From contig DASWNP010000037.1 in NCBI GenBank assembly GCA_036399175.1, forward strand, positions 62,001 through 126,000: a stretch of DNA of 64,000 nucleotides, given 5' to 3'. Below the pieces are notes generated by a model that saw nothing but the letters and a program-made list of their open reading frames with translations, searched no databases and was not told the DNA's origin. Position 1 is the stretch's first letter. Each line of letters begins with the position of its first letter. The translations under genes and the position numbers were made by a program. The DNA comes from DASWNP01 sp036399175. Lineage in GTDB: Bacteria; Acidobacteriota; Blastocatellia; Pyrinomonadales; Pyrinomonadaceae. Below are positions 1 to 7,336 of the stretch, piece after piece.

Positions 1-339
1 TACAACCTGCGCCTCTTCGACCAGCAGTTCATCCAGGGACGCCACGAAGGCACTTTGAAGGTCGGCGGCAGGAAGCTTTCGCGCGTCAATCTTCCTCTGG
101 TCGTCAACCTGCGCTCGATTCCGAACATGGTCTGGTCGGCCTTCAGCAATCGCGGGCAGGTGCGCTACGAGATGGACACGGCCTTTACGCTGCCGCTCTT
201 TATCATGGAGCGACGCTTCGACCAGAGCTTCTCCGGCGAAGTGCCCCTGCGCTCGCTCGTCGATACGGCCTCGATACTCAGGGCGAGCCGCCTCGGCTCA
301 GGCTCCGGCAATTATCGAATCGGTGGCTGGAACTTCTAA
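1..339 (+). CDS. LEA type 2 / WHy-like protein, C-terminal part
   Basis: The reading frame is open from the first base of the window to a TAA at 337-339, so only the last 112 residues are present. The alternating hydrophobic/polar pattern (NLRLFDQQF, VGGRKLSRVNLPLVVNL) fits the beta-sandwich of LEA-14/WHy domains, which occur in small, often exported stress proteins. No catalytic motif is visible. The gene converges on the receiver gene at 505-924 and both end at the hairpin at 431-470. The family call rests on pattern only; the signal peptide and N-terminal half are outside the window. Confidence 0.5.
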   Translation, partial: YNLRLFDQQFIQGRHEGTLKVGGRKLSRVNLPLVVNLRSIPNMVWSAFSNRGQVRYEMDTAFTLPLFIMERRFDQSFSGEVPLRSLVDTASILRASRLGSGSGNYRIGGWNF

Positions 340-430
340 GAACTTTATCGAACGAGCAGGGGCGGGTTTCCTTGACTCTCAGGCATCGAAGGCCACGAGC
401 CGACGCGCCCGGAGAGGCGGAAGGGTAAAA

Positions 431-470
431 GAGAAACGCTCAGGGAGAAAGTTCTTCCTGAGCGTTTCTC
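431..470. terminator. Bidirectional intrinsic terminator
   Basis: GAGAAACGCTCAGG (431-444) pairs perfectly with CCTGAGCGTTTCTC (457-470) around a 12-base loop. A T-rich tract follows on the plus strand (TTTTGTTTCT) and TTTTACCC follows on the minus strand. It sits between two convergent genes. Confidence 0.85.
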
Positions 471-504
471 TTTTGTTTCTCTTTTCTCTCTTCCGTCGTC
501 GTCG

Positions 505-924
505 TCAGCCAGCGACTTTGAGTTCGACGCCGGAGGCCGCCTCTGCTTCGGGCAGAAGATTCTCAAGCAGCGTCATCAACTCTGCGAAATCAATCGGCTT
601 CGACACGTACTCGTTGCAGCCGATAGCTTTGGCGGCGGCGCGAAACTCCGTCGTGTCGAAAGCAGTCAGGGCGACGATGGGGACGCGGCTCAGCCGCTCG
701 TTCTCGCGGATGCGAACGGTGGCCGTGAAGCCGTCGAGCACCGGCATGTTCAAATCCATCAGAATCAACTCCGGCGACTCGCGCTCGGCCACCTCAATCG
801 CCTCACGCCCGTTGGCCGCCTCAAGCACGCGACACCCGCCCAGCTCCAGAAACTGCCGCATCATCTGCCGCGTGTCCTCGAAATCCTCCACCAACAACAC
901 CTTCGGATTGTTCAACTGCTTCAT
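505..924 (-). CDS. Single-domain response regulator (receiver)
   Basis: This 139-residue protein is a CheY-like receiver with no output domain. Acidic pair E13/D14, phospho-acceptor D57 in LILMDLNMP, T86 in VALTAF and K108 in YVSKP are all in the expected places. It would be phosphorylated by a histidine kinase and act by protein contact. No kinase is next to it, so the partner is unknown. The C-terminal 15 residues (EAEAASGVELKVAG) are outside the domain. It ends at the shared terminator at 431-470. Confidence 0.9.
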   Translation of the reverse strand: MKQLNNPKVLLVEDFEDTRQMMRQFLELGGCRVLEAANGREAIEVAERESPELILMDLNMPVLDGFTATVRIRENERLSRVPIVALTAFDTTEFRAAAKAIGCNEYVSKPIDFAELMTLLENLLPEAEAASGVELKVAG

Positions 925-1011
925 TCCTTAAACCCCTAATTCACTTCACCACGTATGCCTACAGGAAACTCCCAAACCGGATTCTATTCCAGATGTGGCA
1001 GCCCTGCTAAA

Positions 1012-1425
1012 TCACCATAAGAAGTCTTGCGCGAAGACGCAGCCTTTCGACTGCCCATTGCGCGATGCCTCCAGCCTGATATTCAAACCCGTCTTACCGC
1101 AAAACACCTCTTGGGGAAAGAAGCAGATTTTATCAATCGACGGGATGTAAACGAGAAGCGCATCCACCTCTTCAGGAGAGTAGCAGCGCGCCGCGCCTTG
1201 TCCGACCGCCGATTTCAGCCTGACGGCGACTGCTCCCGAGGCATGTCCCGCCGGGCAGTCGCAGTATTTAATCTGCGCCCTGTAGAGCTTTCCGCTGACA
1301 TCCAGAACGCAGTCGTAGCGTGTCCCTTCGATGGAAGGTCGGCTACAGACGATTCCCAATTCTAAAGCGCGTGTTTCGACTTTCAGGCGGGCAATCTCGG
1401 ATTTGCGTTGTTGCTCGGACAGCAC
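1012..1425 (-). CDS. PD-(D/E)XK endonuclease-like protein next to tRNA-Ala
   Basis: A 137-residue protein starting at a GTG codon (1423-1425). Residues 8-54 match the layout of the group-I-intron-associated PD-(D/E)XK family: helix with E10, then RYDCVLD (D38, D42), then the strand AQIKY with Q51 and K53 as the QxK catalytic half. The rest (VDALLVYIPS, KICFFP) resembles the C-terminal strand-helix part of that family. It lies only 24 bases downstream of tRNA-Ala in the same direction, with the tRNA's T-tract between. No restriction methylase or intron is visible nearby. Family assignment is by motif, not by search; nuclease activity is inference. Confidence 0.6.
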   Translation of the reverse strand: MLSEQQRKSEIARLKVETRALELGIVCSRPSIEGTRYDCVLDVSGKLYRAQIKYCDCPAGHASGAVAVRLKSAVGQGAARCYSPEEVDALLVYIPSIDKICFFPQEVFCGKTGLNIRLEASRNGQSKGCVFAQDFLW

Positions 1426-1449
1426 GGTCTCAAACCCAAAGATTAAAAA

Positions 1450-1525
1450 TGGTGGAGCCGAGGGGGATCGAACCCCTGACCTCGTGACTGCCAGTCACGC
1501 GCTCTCCCAGCTGAGCTACGGCCCC
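1450..1525 (-). tRNA. tRNA-Ala (anticodon GGC)
   Basis: On the minus strand the sequence folds as a full cloverleaf: acceptor GGGGCCG with CGGCTCC, D-arm GCTCAGCTGGGAGAGC, anticodon loop CTGGCAG on stem GTGA/TCAC giving anticodon GGC (codon GCC), and T-arm GGTTCGATCC. A73 and a genome-encoded CCA (1450-1452) are present, followed directly by TTTTT (1445-1449), which would terminate transcription before the downstream PD-(D/E)XK gene. Confidence 0.97.
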
Positions 1526-1559
1526 TCTGTTGACAATCTGACTCTCAGGACAGATGAAA

Positions 1560-1589
1560 AGAGTAACGTAGGGCGCGAAAATTCGTCAA
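1560..1589 (-). promoter_or_regulatory. Candidate sigma-70 promoter of tRNA-Ala
   Basis: On the minus strand TTGACG (1589-1584) is followed after 18 bases by TACTCT (1565-1560), placing a start site roughly 25-30 bases before the tRNA. The -10 match is weak. Confidence 0.4.
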
Positions 1590-1610
1590 GCATGCACCGA
1601 AGAGTGTAGA

Positions 1611-1649
1611 AGAAAAGGCCGACGCTTCAGGCAAGCGTCGGCCTTTTCT
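1611..1649. terminator. Long perfect hairpin, terminator of the small secreted peptide gene
   Basis: A 17-bp perfect stem (1611-1627 with 1633-1649) and five-base loop CAGGC. Arms begin AGAAAAGG and end CCTTTTCT, so either strand carries a T-rich 3' side. It lies just past the stop of the minus-strand gene at 1659-1874. Confidence 0.85.
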
Positions 1650-1658
1650 CTTTACCGA

Positions 1659-1874
1659 CTAAAGCACAGTTAGCAGATTGCTCAAGAGCGTCGCTAACGT
1701 GTCAAGGGTTATGTCTCCCATCTCGCCTGTTTCTTCGGTCGCGTCGTTCGACGTGGCCGTCTGGGCAGGCGGCGGAGTCGGGGCGTATCCCGTGTACATA
1801 TCCCCCGCATTGACAGACAGGGCGAGAACGCACGCGAGCAACGCGGCGGTCGTCATGTTCCGTAAAGTTTTCAT
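1659..1874 (-). CDS. Small secreted peptide precursor, unknown function
   Basis: A 71-residue protein with a clear signal peptide: basic start MKTLRN, hydrophobic core TTAALLACVLALS and likely cleavage after SVNA, leaving about 48 residues that begin GDMYTGYAPTPPP. The mature part is acidic and Pro/Thr-rich, with a hydrophobic C-terminus (LDTLATLLSNLLTVL). GDMYTG and GEMGD look like two copies of a short motif. It has a strong ribosome site (GAAGGAGAT). It diverges from the TPR/helix-turn-helix gene at 2032, with 157 bases between. Similar small exported proteins are, as I recall, common in Blastocatellia, with no assigned role. A signalling role is inference. Confidence 0.75.
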   Translation of the reverse strand: MKTLRNMTTAALLACVLALSVNAGDMYTGYAPTPPPAQTATSNDATEETGEMGDITLDTLATLLSNLLTVL

Positions 1875-1941
1875 CTGGCTATCTCCTTCAAGAGTTGAGA
1901 GTTAGAATCCCTAGCAACAAAAGTTGCGGGTTTGGAGAATA

Positions 1942-1978
1942 GCATCCCTCTCCCAAAAATCTTGCAAGGGTGGGATGC
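1942..1978. promoter_or_regulatory. Inverted repeat in a divergent promoter gap, possible operator
   Basis: GCATCCC (1942-1948) and GGGATGC (1972-1978) are perfect inverted half-sites 23 bases apart; the inner bases TCTCCC and GGGT extend the symmetry partly. The site lies between the divergent peptide gene and the TPR/helix-turn-helix gene, where an autoregulatory operator would be expected. A nearby small hairpin GCAAC-AAAA-GTTGC (1913-1926) is also present. Confidence 0.4.
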
Positions 1979-2031
1979 CGTGCCTAAGATGACCCCGGCT
2001 TTACTACTCCCGTCGAAAGGCCATCCCTCAA

Positions 2032-3513
2032 ATGAGTTTACGCGCCTCACTCTTACGCCAATTAGATAACCCCATCCTCAATAAAAATCAGCGCGCGGAG
2101 TTAGGCTGTGATATAGCAAGACAGCTTGAGGACGTTGGCGATTACGAAGGCGCGCGGGAAGCTATCGGAGAGTTTTGGCGCGGCTTAGGAGAGCGGCCAC
2201 AAGTGGCCGGGTTGAATGAGAGCGGGGCGGCGGAAGTGCTGCTCAGGGCGGGTACGCTGACGGGCTGGCTCGGCAACTGTACGCAGGCTAACGATGCGCA
2301 AGAGCAAGCAAAGAATCTCATCACGGAAGCCGCCCGCATCTTTGGCTCACTCGCGTCTCAGAAGAAAGTCTTAGAGGCTCAAACGGAACTTGCTTATTGT
2401 TATTGGCGGCAAGGCGAGTATGACGAGGCGCGTATCATCCTCACGGAAGTTATAGAACAATTATCGACGGATAGCGCGTTGAAAGCTAAGGCCGTCTTAA
2501 GGCTCGCCATTGTAGAAGGTTCAGCCAACCGTTACAGTGACGCCCTCCGCATCCTGACGGATGCCGCGCCGCTATTCGAGAAGATAACCAACTACAGCAT
2601 TAAAGGTAACTACCATAATAACCTCGGAGTCTTTTTAAAGAACCTCGCTGCATTCGAGCGGCGGGAAGACTACCTTGACCGTGCCTTTGTGGAGTATGAA
2701 GCTGCCTCTTACTATTTCGAGCAAGCAGGGCATATGTCGTACTGCGCGCACGTCGAAAATAACCTCGGATTCATTCTCTACAAGGCCGGGAAGTATGCGG
2801 AGGCTCACACACACTTAGACCGCGCCCGGCGCATCTTCTCAAGTCTGAAAGATCGTGGCAGCGCCGCGCAAGTGAATGACACGCGCGCCCGCGTGCTGCT
2901 GGCGGAAGGGCGCAACGAAGATGCCGAGAAGGTAGCGCGAGCGTCCGTCCGCGCTCTGGAAAGCGGCGGGCGTCAGTCGGTTCTGGCCGAAGCCCTGACG
3001 ACACACGGCGCGGCCTTAGCGCGGCTAGGGATGCATGAACACGCGCAGCAGGCTTTTTACCGAGCGATGGACGTGGCCTATCAGGCGGGTGCGCTGAATG
3101 ACGCGGGCGGGGGTGCTCTAACCCTCATCGAAGAGTTGGGCGAGCACCTTCCGTCCGACGAGTTGCAGAGCCTGTTCGGGCGGGCTCTGGCGTGGTTAGA
3201 GACTTCGCAGCACCTTCAAACGTTGCAGCGCCTCTGCCGGGCAGGGCGGCGCGTTCTGGCGGTCAGGTGGAAGCAAGGGGATTTAGAGGCGGGTCGGACG
3301 GGGACGCTGCGGGAGTCCGTGCAGCAGCACGAAAAGAAGTTAATCCGTCAGGCGTTGCAGCGAACGGATGGAAGCGTGACGCAGGCGGCACGGTTGCTCG
3401 GTCTGTCGCATCAATCTCTTATCGCCATCATCGAAAGGCGTCACCGCGACTTACTGACCGAACGCAAACCGAAGATGCGGCGGAAGACCAACATCATCAA
3501 ATGGCATACATAA
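2032..3513 (+). CDS. TPR protein with C-terminal Fis-like helix-turn-helix
   Basis: A 493-residue cytoplasmic protein. Residues about 1-420 are helical repeats with TPR signatures (QTELAYCYWRQGEYDEAR, ENNLGFILYKAGKYAEAHTHL, THGAALARLGMHEHAQQAF). Residues about 432-480 form a Fis-type DNA-binding unit (LIRQALQRTDGSVTQAARLL followed by GLSHQSL), and the tail is basic. TPR arrays joined to a DNA-binding domain are the build of peptide-responsive regulators such as the RRNPP group, but those carry an N-terminal XRE domain, so this is at best an analogue. The gene diverges from a secreted peptide gene. Its G+C is patchy: 60 bases from 2581 are only 33% G+C, far below the neighbours. DNA binding and peptide sensing are inference. 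Confidence 0.7.
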   Translation: MSLRASLLRQLDNPILNKNQRAELGCDIARQLEDVGDYEGAREAIGEFWRGLGERPQVAGLNESGAAEVLLRAGTLTGWLGNCTQANDAQEQAKNLITEAARIFGSLASQKKVLEAQTELAYCYWRQGEYDEARIILTEVIEQLSTDSALKAKAVLRLAIVEGSANRYSDALRILTDAAPLFEKITNYSIKGNYHNNLGVFLKNLAAFERREDYLDRAFVEYEAASYYFEQAGHMSYCAHVENNLGFILYKAGKYAEAHTHLDRARRIFSSLKDRGSAAQVNDTRARVLLAEGRNEDAEKVARASVRALESGGRQSVLAEALTTHGAALARLGMHEHAQQAFYRAMDVAYQAGALNDAGGGALTLIEELGEHLPSDELQSLFGRALAWLETSQHLQTLQRLCRAGRRVLAVRWKQGDLEAGRTGTLRESVQQHEKKLIRQALQRTDGSVTQAARLLGLSHQSLIAIIERRHRDLLTERKPKMRRKTNIIKWHT

Positions 3514-3554
3514 GCCGCGCGCCATACACACACAATTACCCCACTACCAAAGAC

Positions 3555-3643
3555 AAATGATGAATGCGGAATGATGAATGATGAATGAAAGACAGATGCT
3601 TTCTGCTTTTCATTCATCATTCCGCATTCCGCGTTCATCGTTT
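3555..3643. repeat. Micro-repeat hairpin element, ATGAATG type
   Basis: Left arm (about 3555-3590) holds ATGATGAATG/CGGA units; right arm (about 3610-3642) holds CATTCATCATTCCGC units in inverse order. The loop reads GAAAGACAGATGCTTTCTGC. It lies between convergent genes (TPR regulator and crotonase) and probably works as a two-way terminator. Confidence 0.85.
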
Positions 3644-3646
3644 CGC

Positions 3647-4432
3647 TTATCTTCCCTTGAATTCGGGTTTGCGCTTTTCGAGGAAGGCTTTGACGCCTTC
3701 GTCTTTGTCTTCGCTGGAGAAGCAGAGGGCGAAGAGGTCGATTTCGCGTCGGAGTCCTTCGTCGAGGGTGGAGCGCGAGGCGGTCTTGACGGCCTCTTTC
3801 GCCATGCGCAGGGCGATGGGGCTTTTCTCGGCGATGCGATTGGCTATCTCCATCGCCTTCGATTCGAGGTCGGAGGCGGGGACGACCATGTTGACCAGGC
3901 CGAGATTGTAGGCGGTCTGGGCGTCGATGATGTCGCCCGTGAGAATCAGCTCCATCGCTTTGCCTTCGCCGACGAGGTGCGTGAGGCGCTGCGTGCCGCC
4001 GCCGCCGGGGATGATGCCGAGATTGATTTCGGGTTGACCGAAGGAGGCGCGGTCGCTGGCGAACCGAAGGTCGCAGGCGAGTGCAAGCTCGCAGCCGCCG
4101 CCGAGGCAGTAGCCGTTAATCATGGCGATGACGGGTTTCGGGAAGGTGTCGATGGCGGTAAAAAGCGAGCGCCCCGTCATCACGTCGCGCTGCGTGATGG
4201 AGGTGCGCCCGGCGAACTCCGCGATGTCTGCCCCGGCGATGAAAGCCTTGTCGCCTGCGCCCGTGAAGACCACGACTCTGACGCCTTCATCCTCGCGCAG
4301 CTCTTCGAGGGCGGCTGCGCCCTCCTGCCGCGTCTGGATGTTGAGCGCGTTTCTCTTCTCCGGTCGATTGATGGTCACAAGGGCGACTCGCCCGCGCCGC
4401 TCGACGATTAAAGTTTCGTATGATTGCGACAT
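3647..4432 (-). CDS. Enoyl-CoA hydratase/isomerase (crotonase) family protein
   Basis: A 261-residue crotonase, the normal length of the family. Oxyanion-hole and catalytic segments are intact: FIAGADI (residues 64-70), NGYCLGGGCELALACD with E115, and PEINLGIIPGGGGTQRL with E135. Presence of both Glu residues fits hydration of trans-2-enoyl-CoA in beta-oxidation or degradation of an acyl-CoA. A 3-hydroxyacyl-CoA dehydrogenase that would act next in the pathway is encoded on the same strand at 5017-5913, with a PilZ gene between. Substrate chain length cannot be told. Confidence 0.92.
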   Translation of the reverse strand: MSQSYETLIVERRGRVALVTINRPEKRNALNIQTRQEGAAALEELREDEGVRVVVFTGAGDKAFIAGADIAEFAGRTSITQRDVMTGRSLFTAIDTFPKPVIAMINGYCLGGGCELALACDLRFASDRASFGQPEINLGIIPGGGGTQRLTHLVGEGKAMELILTGDIIDAQTAYNLGLVNMVVPASDLESKAMEIANRIAEKSPIALRMAKEAVKTASRSTLDEGLRREIDLFALCFSSEDKDEGVKAFLEKRKPEFKGR

Positions 4433-4442
4433 ATATTCTCCT

Positions 4443-4519
4443 GGTAAATGGTAAATCGTAAATGGTAAATAGAAAAAGCCGGTCTTAATCTATTTACCAT
4501 TTACGATTTACCATTTACC
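4443..4519. repeat. Micro-repeat hairpin element, GTAAATG type
   Basis: Left arm (4443-4472) is GGTAAATG/GTAAATCG units; right arm (4490-4519) is the reverse complement with units TTTACCA/TTTACGA. Loop AAAAGCCGGTCTTAATC. It lies between the co-directional PilZ and crotonase genes on the minus strand. Confidence 0.85.
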
Positions 4520-4523
4520 GCTT

Positions 4524-4901
4524 TTATTGTTGTTCTGCTTCCGGCGAGGCGGTCTGTTCGTCGGCGACCCAGGAGACGAAGAGGCGCAGCCAGTTGTCGG
4601 TCGGTTCGAGAATCTGCACGCCGACGCGCGCCGTGCCGTAGATGGCCGGGGCGGTTCTGACGACGCGGACGGTGACTTCGATGGGAGCGCCGTCCGGCCG
4701 GTGGGCACGCAGGTAGAGTTGGTCGCCGCGCGTCACTTTTTGATTGAGGTGAAAGAGCGCGCCGAGAGTGGAGATGTCGTCGGTTTCGGTCGGCTCGCTC
4801 CACGCCGCGCCGTCGTCGGCACGCCCGGAGACCACAATGGGCAGGCGCAGCGCCATGCGCAACGCGAAGCGTCTCTCGACGTTGTTTGGGGGCGTACTCA
4901 T
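4524..4901 (-). CDS. PilZ domain protein
   Basis: A 125-residue protein whose body is one PilZ domain. The c-di-GMP-binding signatures are visible: ERRFALRMALRLP (RxxxR) near the N-terminus and DDISTLGALF, a variant of the (D/N)xSxxG motif, near residue 42. It probably binds cyclic di-GMP and passes the signal to a partner. It has no output domain and its target is unknown. Micro-repeat hairpins flank it on both sides, so it is likely its own transcript segment. Confidence 0.75.
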   Translation of the reverse strand: MSTPPNNVERRFALRMALRLPIVVSGRADDGAAWSEPTETDDISTLGALFHLNQKVTRGDQLYLRAHRPDGAPIEVTVRVVRTAPAIYGTARVGVQILEPTDNWLRLFVSWVADEQTASPEAEQQ

Positions 4902-4902
4902 A

Positions 4903-5025
4903 GGCGGTCAGCAGTAAGCGGTAAGCGGTAAGCAGTGAGCAGTAAGCATTCGGTGGAAGCGACGCGAGCAGAGAGAGAGAAGTCAACCCCACTGCTCACT
5001 GCTTACCACTCACGGCTCACGGCTT
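4903..5025. repeat. Micro-repeat hairpin element, GTAAGCG/GTGAGCA type
   Basis: Left arm (4903-4949) is GGTAAGC/AGTAAGC/GTGAGC units; right arm (about 4990-5025) is CTGCTCAC, TGCTTACC, CACGGCT units. The right arm runs into the last codons of the 3-hydroxyacyl-CoA dehydrogenase gene. The loop is longer than usual (about 40 bases). Confidence 0.75.
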
Positions 5026-5913
5026 TTCGTTTTCCCAGTTATAAAAACCCTCGCCGGTCTTACGTCCGAGTTTTCCTTCTTCGACCATCCGCCGAAGGAT
5101 TTGCGGCGGGCGAAACGTCTCCGACTGAAGCGCGCGGTGTAGATATTCTGCGATTGAAAGGCGAACGTCGAGGCCGACGAGATCGGTCAGACGAAGCGGC
5201 CCCATCGGGTGATTGTAGCCCAACTCCATCGCCGTATCTATATCTTTTGCGCTCGCCACGCCCTCTTCCAGCATCCGCATCGCTTCGAGTCCGAGAGCCA
5301 CGCCCAGTCGGCTCGAAGCGAAGCCCGGCACGTCTTTCACCCTGATGGGTTCTTTCCGCATGCGGCGTCCGACGCCGACGGCCGTCTCGGTTGTCTCTTC
5401 AGAAGTTCGCTCGCCGACGACCACTTCGACGAGGCGCATGAGGTGGACGGGATTGAAGAAGTGCATGCCGACGACGCGCTCGGGCTTTCGGGCGCGGCGT
5501 GCGATTTCCGTTATCGAGAGCGAAGAGGTATTGGAGGCGAAGATGAAGTCGGGGCGCTCGGCTACCTGCTCGACGGCGCGAAGCATCTCCTGCTTCAAGT
5601 CCATGCGTTCGGGCACGGCTTCGATGAAGAGGTCGGCCTCGCGCGTCTCTTCGAGACTGACCGCGCCGCGAATGCGTTGCAGCGTCAAGTCCATCTCGTC
5701 TTCGGTCAGCTTGCCGAGCTTGATGCCCTTCTGTAGGTTGGCCTCGATGGTGCGTACGCCGCGCGCGAGCGCATCCTTTTCGACATCGCGCATGACGACG
5801 CGGTAGCCCGCAAAGGCCGCCACCTGCGCGATGCCGTTTCCCATCGTGCCCGCGCCGAGCACGGCGATGACTTCGACCTGTCCTGTCCTGTTGCTTCTCG
5901 CGGTGGTGTCCAA
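5017..5913 (-). CDS. 3-hydroxyacyl-CoA (3-hydroxybutyryl-CoA) dehydrogenase
   Basis: A 298-residue NAD-dependent dehydrogenase. Rossmann motif G20-x-G22-x-x-G25 (VLGAGTMGNG), the catalytic-region MHFFNPVHLMRLVE, and the C-terminal domain (ELGYNHPMGPLRLTDLVGLD, GRKTGEGFYNW) are all present. It oxidises (S)-3-hydroxyacyl-CoA to 3-ketoacyl-CoA. The start appears to be TTG at 5913, as no ATG precedes the nucleotide-binding motif. The last codons lie in a micro-repeat hairpin. The gene diverges from trxB. Confidence 0.9.
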   Translation of the reverse strand: MDTTARSNRTGQVEVIAVLGAGTMGNGIAQVAAFAGYRVVMRDVEKDALARGVRTIEANLQKGIKLGKLTEDEMDLTLQRIRGAVSLEETREADLFIEAVPERMDLKQEMLRAVEQVAERPDFIFASNTSSLSITEIARRARKPERVVGMHFFNPVHLMRLVEVVVGERTSEETTETAVGVGRRMRKEPIRVKDVPGFASSRLGVALGLEAMRMLEEGVASAKDIDTAMELGYNHPMGPLRLTDLVGLDVRLSIAEYLHRALQSETFRPPQILRRMVEEGKLGRKTGEGFYNWENEKP

Positions 5914-6112
5914 AAGTGATTCCGCTCGGTCGGCGCGCTCCCGTGCGGGACAAGCTGCAAACGGTTCGGCGCGCTGGCGACATTTGTGAGATTCGACTAC
6001 GTCCGGCGCGAAGAGTTATACTACATGCGATGTCGAAAAGGCTACGATGAAGCGCGAGGCGCGCTTGGTATCGGCTCCGGCCATCCCCCGAAGGAGAGCA
6101 GGCGAAATCGAG

Positions 6113-7198
6113 ATGACACAAGAGACGCTGCACAGAGAAGTGGTAATCATCGGCTCAGGCCCCGCCGGACTGACGGCGGCCATCTACGCGGCTCGCGCCG
6201 ACTTGAAGCCCCTCGTCATACACGGCCCGCAGCCCGGCGGACAACTGACCATCACGACCGAGGTGGAAAACTATCCCGGCTTCTCCAAAGGCATACAGGG
6301 GCCGGAGTTGATGCAGGAGTTCGAGGAGCAGGCCAGACGTTTCGGCACGGAGTTTCTCGTCGCACACATCACGCGAGCAGACTTATCCGAGCGTCCGTTT
6401 ACGCTTTACACAGAAGACCACATCATCAAAGCCGAAACGCTCATCATCGCTTCGGGCGCATCCGCCAAGTGGCTCGGCATTCCGGGCGAAGCTCCCGCGC
6501 CCTACGGCTTGGGCGGCCTCGGCGTCTCGGCCTGCGCCACCTGCGACGGCTTCTTCTTCAAGGGCAAGGAAATCGTCGTCGTCGGCGGCGGCGACACGGC
6601 GATGGAAGAGGCCACCTTCCTGACGCGCTACGCTTCGCGTGTCACCGTCATTCATCGACGCGACACTCTGCGCGCCTCGAAAATCATGCAGGACAAGGCA
6701 CGCAAGAACGAGAAAATCGAGTTCATCTGGAATACGGACGTACTTGAGATTCTCGGCTCGCCGGAGACGGGCGTGACGGGAGTGCGGCTCTACAACAACC
6801 GGACGGGCGAAGAGAGCATCTTCGAGTGCGAGGGCGTCTTCGTCGCCATCGGACACAAGCCGAACACGGACATGTTCCGAGGTCAGCTTGAGATGGACGA
6901 CGTGGGTTATCTCAAGACCGCAGGCTTCTCGATGGCGACGAACATCCCCGGCGTCTTCGCCTGCGGCGACGTGCAGGACAGCTTCTACCGACAGGCCGTC
7001 ACCGCCGCCGGGACGGGCTGCATGGCCGCCATCGACGCCGAACGCTTCCTCGACAACCTGCCCGTCCCCGTCGCCAGCGGCGAAGAGATAACCATCGAGG
7101 GCGAGGTCGTCACCGCCGACCACGAATCCATCATCATGCCCGACGGCGAAGTCATCTCCAACCAGCCCGAAGGCGAAAGCCTCACCGCCGGAGACTGA
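6113..7198 (+). CDS. trxB: Thioredoxin reductase
   Basis: A 361-residue flavoprotein. FAD motif IIGSGPAGLTAA (near residue 13), redox-active C141-A-T-C144 followed by DG, NADPH motif VVGGGDTAMEEA and the second FAD motif VFACGDVQD are intact. It reduces thioredoxin with NADPH in the cytoplasm. The frame opens upstream at 6047, but ATG 6113 is preferred because MTQETLHREVVIIG is the normal family start and GAAGGAGA lies upstream. An acidic tail of about 40 residues (EEITIEGEVV...) makes it longer than the usual ~310 residues; its role is unknown. Confidence 0.95.
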   Translation: MTQETLHREVVIIGSGPAGLTAAIYAARADLKPLVIHGPQPGGQLTITTEVENYPGFSKGIQGPELMQEFEEQARRFGTEFLVAHITRADLSERPFTLYTEDHIIKAETLIIASGASAKWLGIPGEAPAPYGLGGLGVSACATCDGFFFKGKEIVVVGGGDTAMEEATFLTRYASRVTVIHRRDTLRASKIMQDKARKNEKIEFIWNTDVLEILGSPETGVTGVRLYNNRTGEESIFECEGVFVAIGHKPNTDMFRGQLEMDDVGYLKTAGFSMATNIPGVFACGDVQDSFYRQAVTAAGTGCMAAIDAERFLDNLPVPVASGEEITIEGEVVTADHESIIMPDGEVISNQPEGESLTAGD

Positions 7199-7271
7199 AG
7201 ATTGACGATAGCCGCCTCCGGCGAAAAAGCCCTGAGACAGTTTGGCGCTTTGAGCTAATGCCAGCGTGAAA

Positions 7272-7309
7272 ACGACCCGGTCGAGTTGAAACCAACCTGG
7301 CCGGGTCGT
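7272..7309. terminator. Intrinsic terminator between convergent genes
   Basis: ACGACCCGG (7272-7280) pairs with CCGGGTCGT (7301-7309), with AAAA before and CTT after; an inner AGTTGAAACCAACCT adds pairing in the loop. It serves trxB and the unknown gene at 7337-8551. Confidence 0.7.
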
Positions 7310-7336
7310 CTTGAATCTTCAGCCGCGAGCTATTCG

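Noticed and set aside
3578..4411. 277-codon plus-strand frame opposite the crotonase
   Set aside because: It starts within a hairpin element and mirrors the crotonase gene, which has both catalytic Glu motifs.
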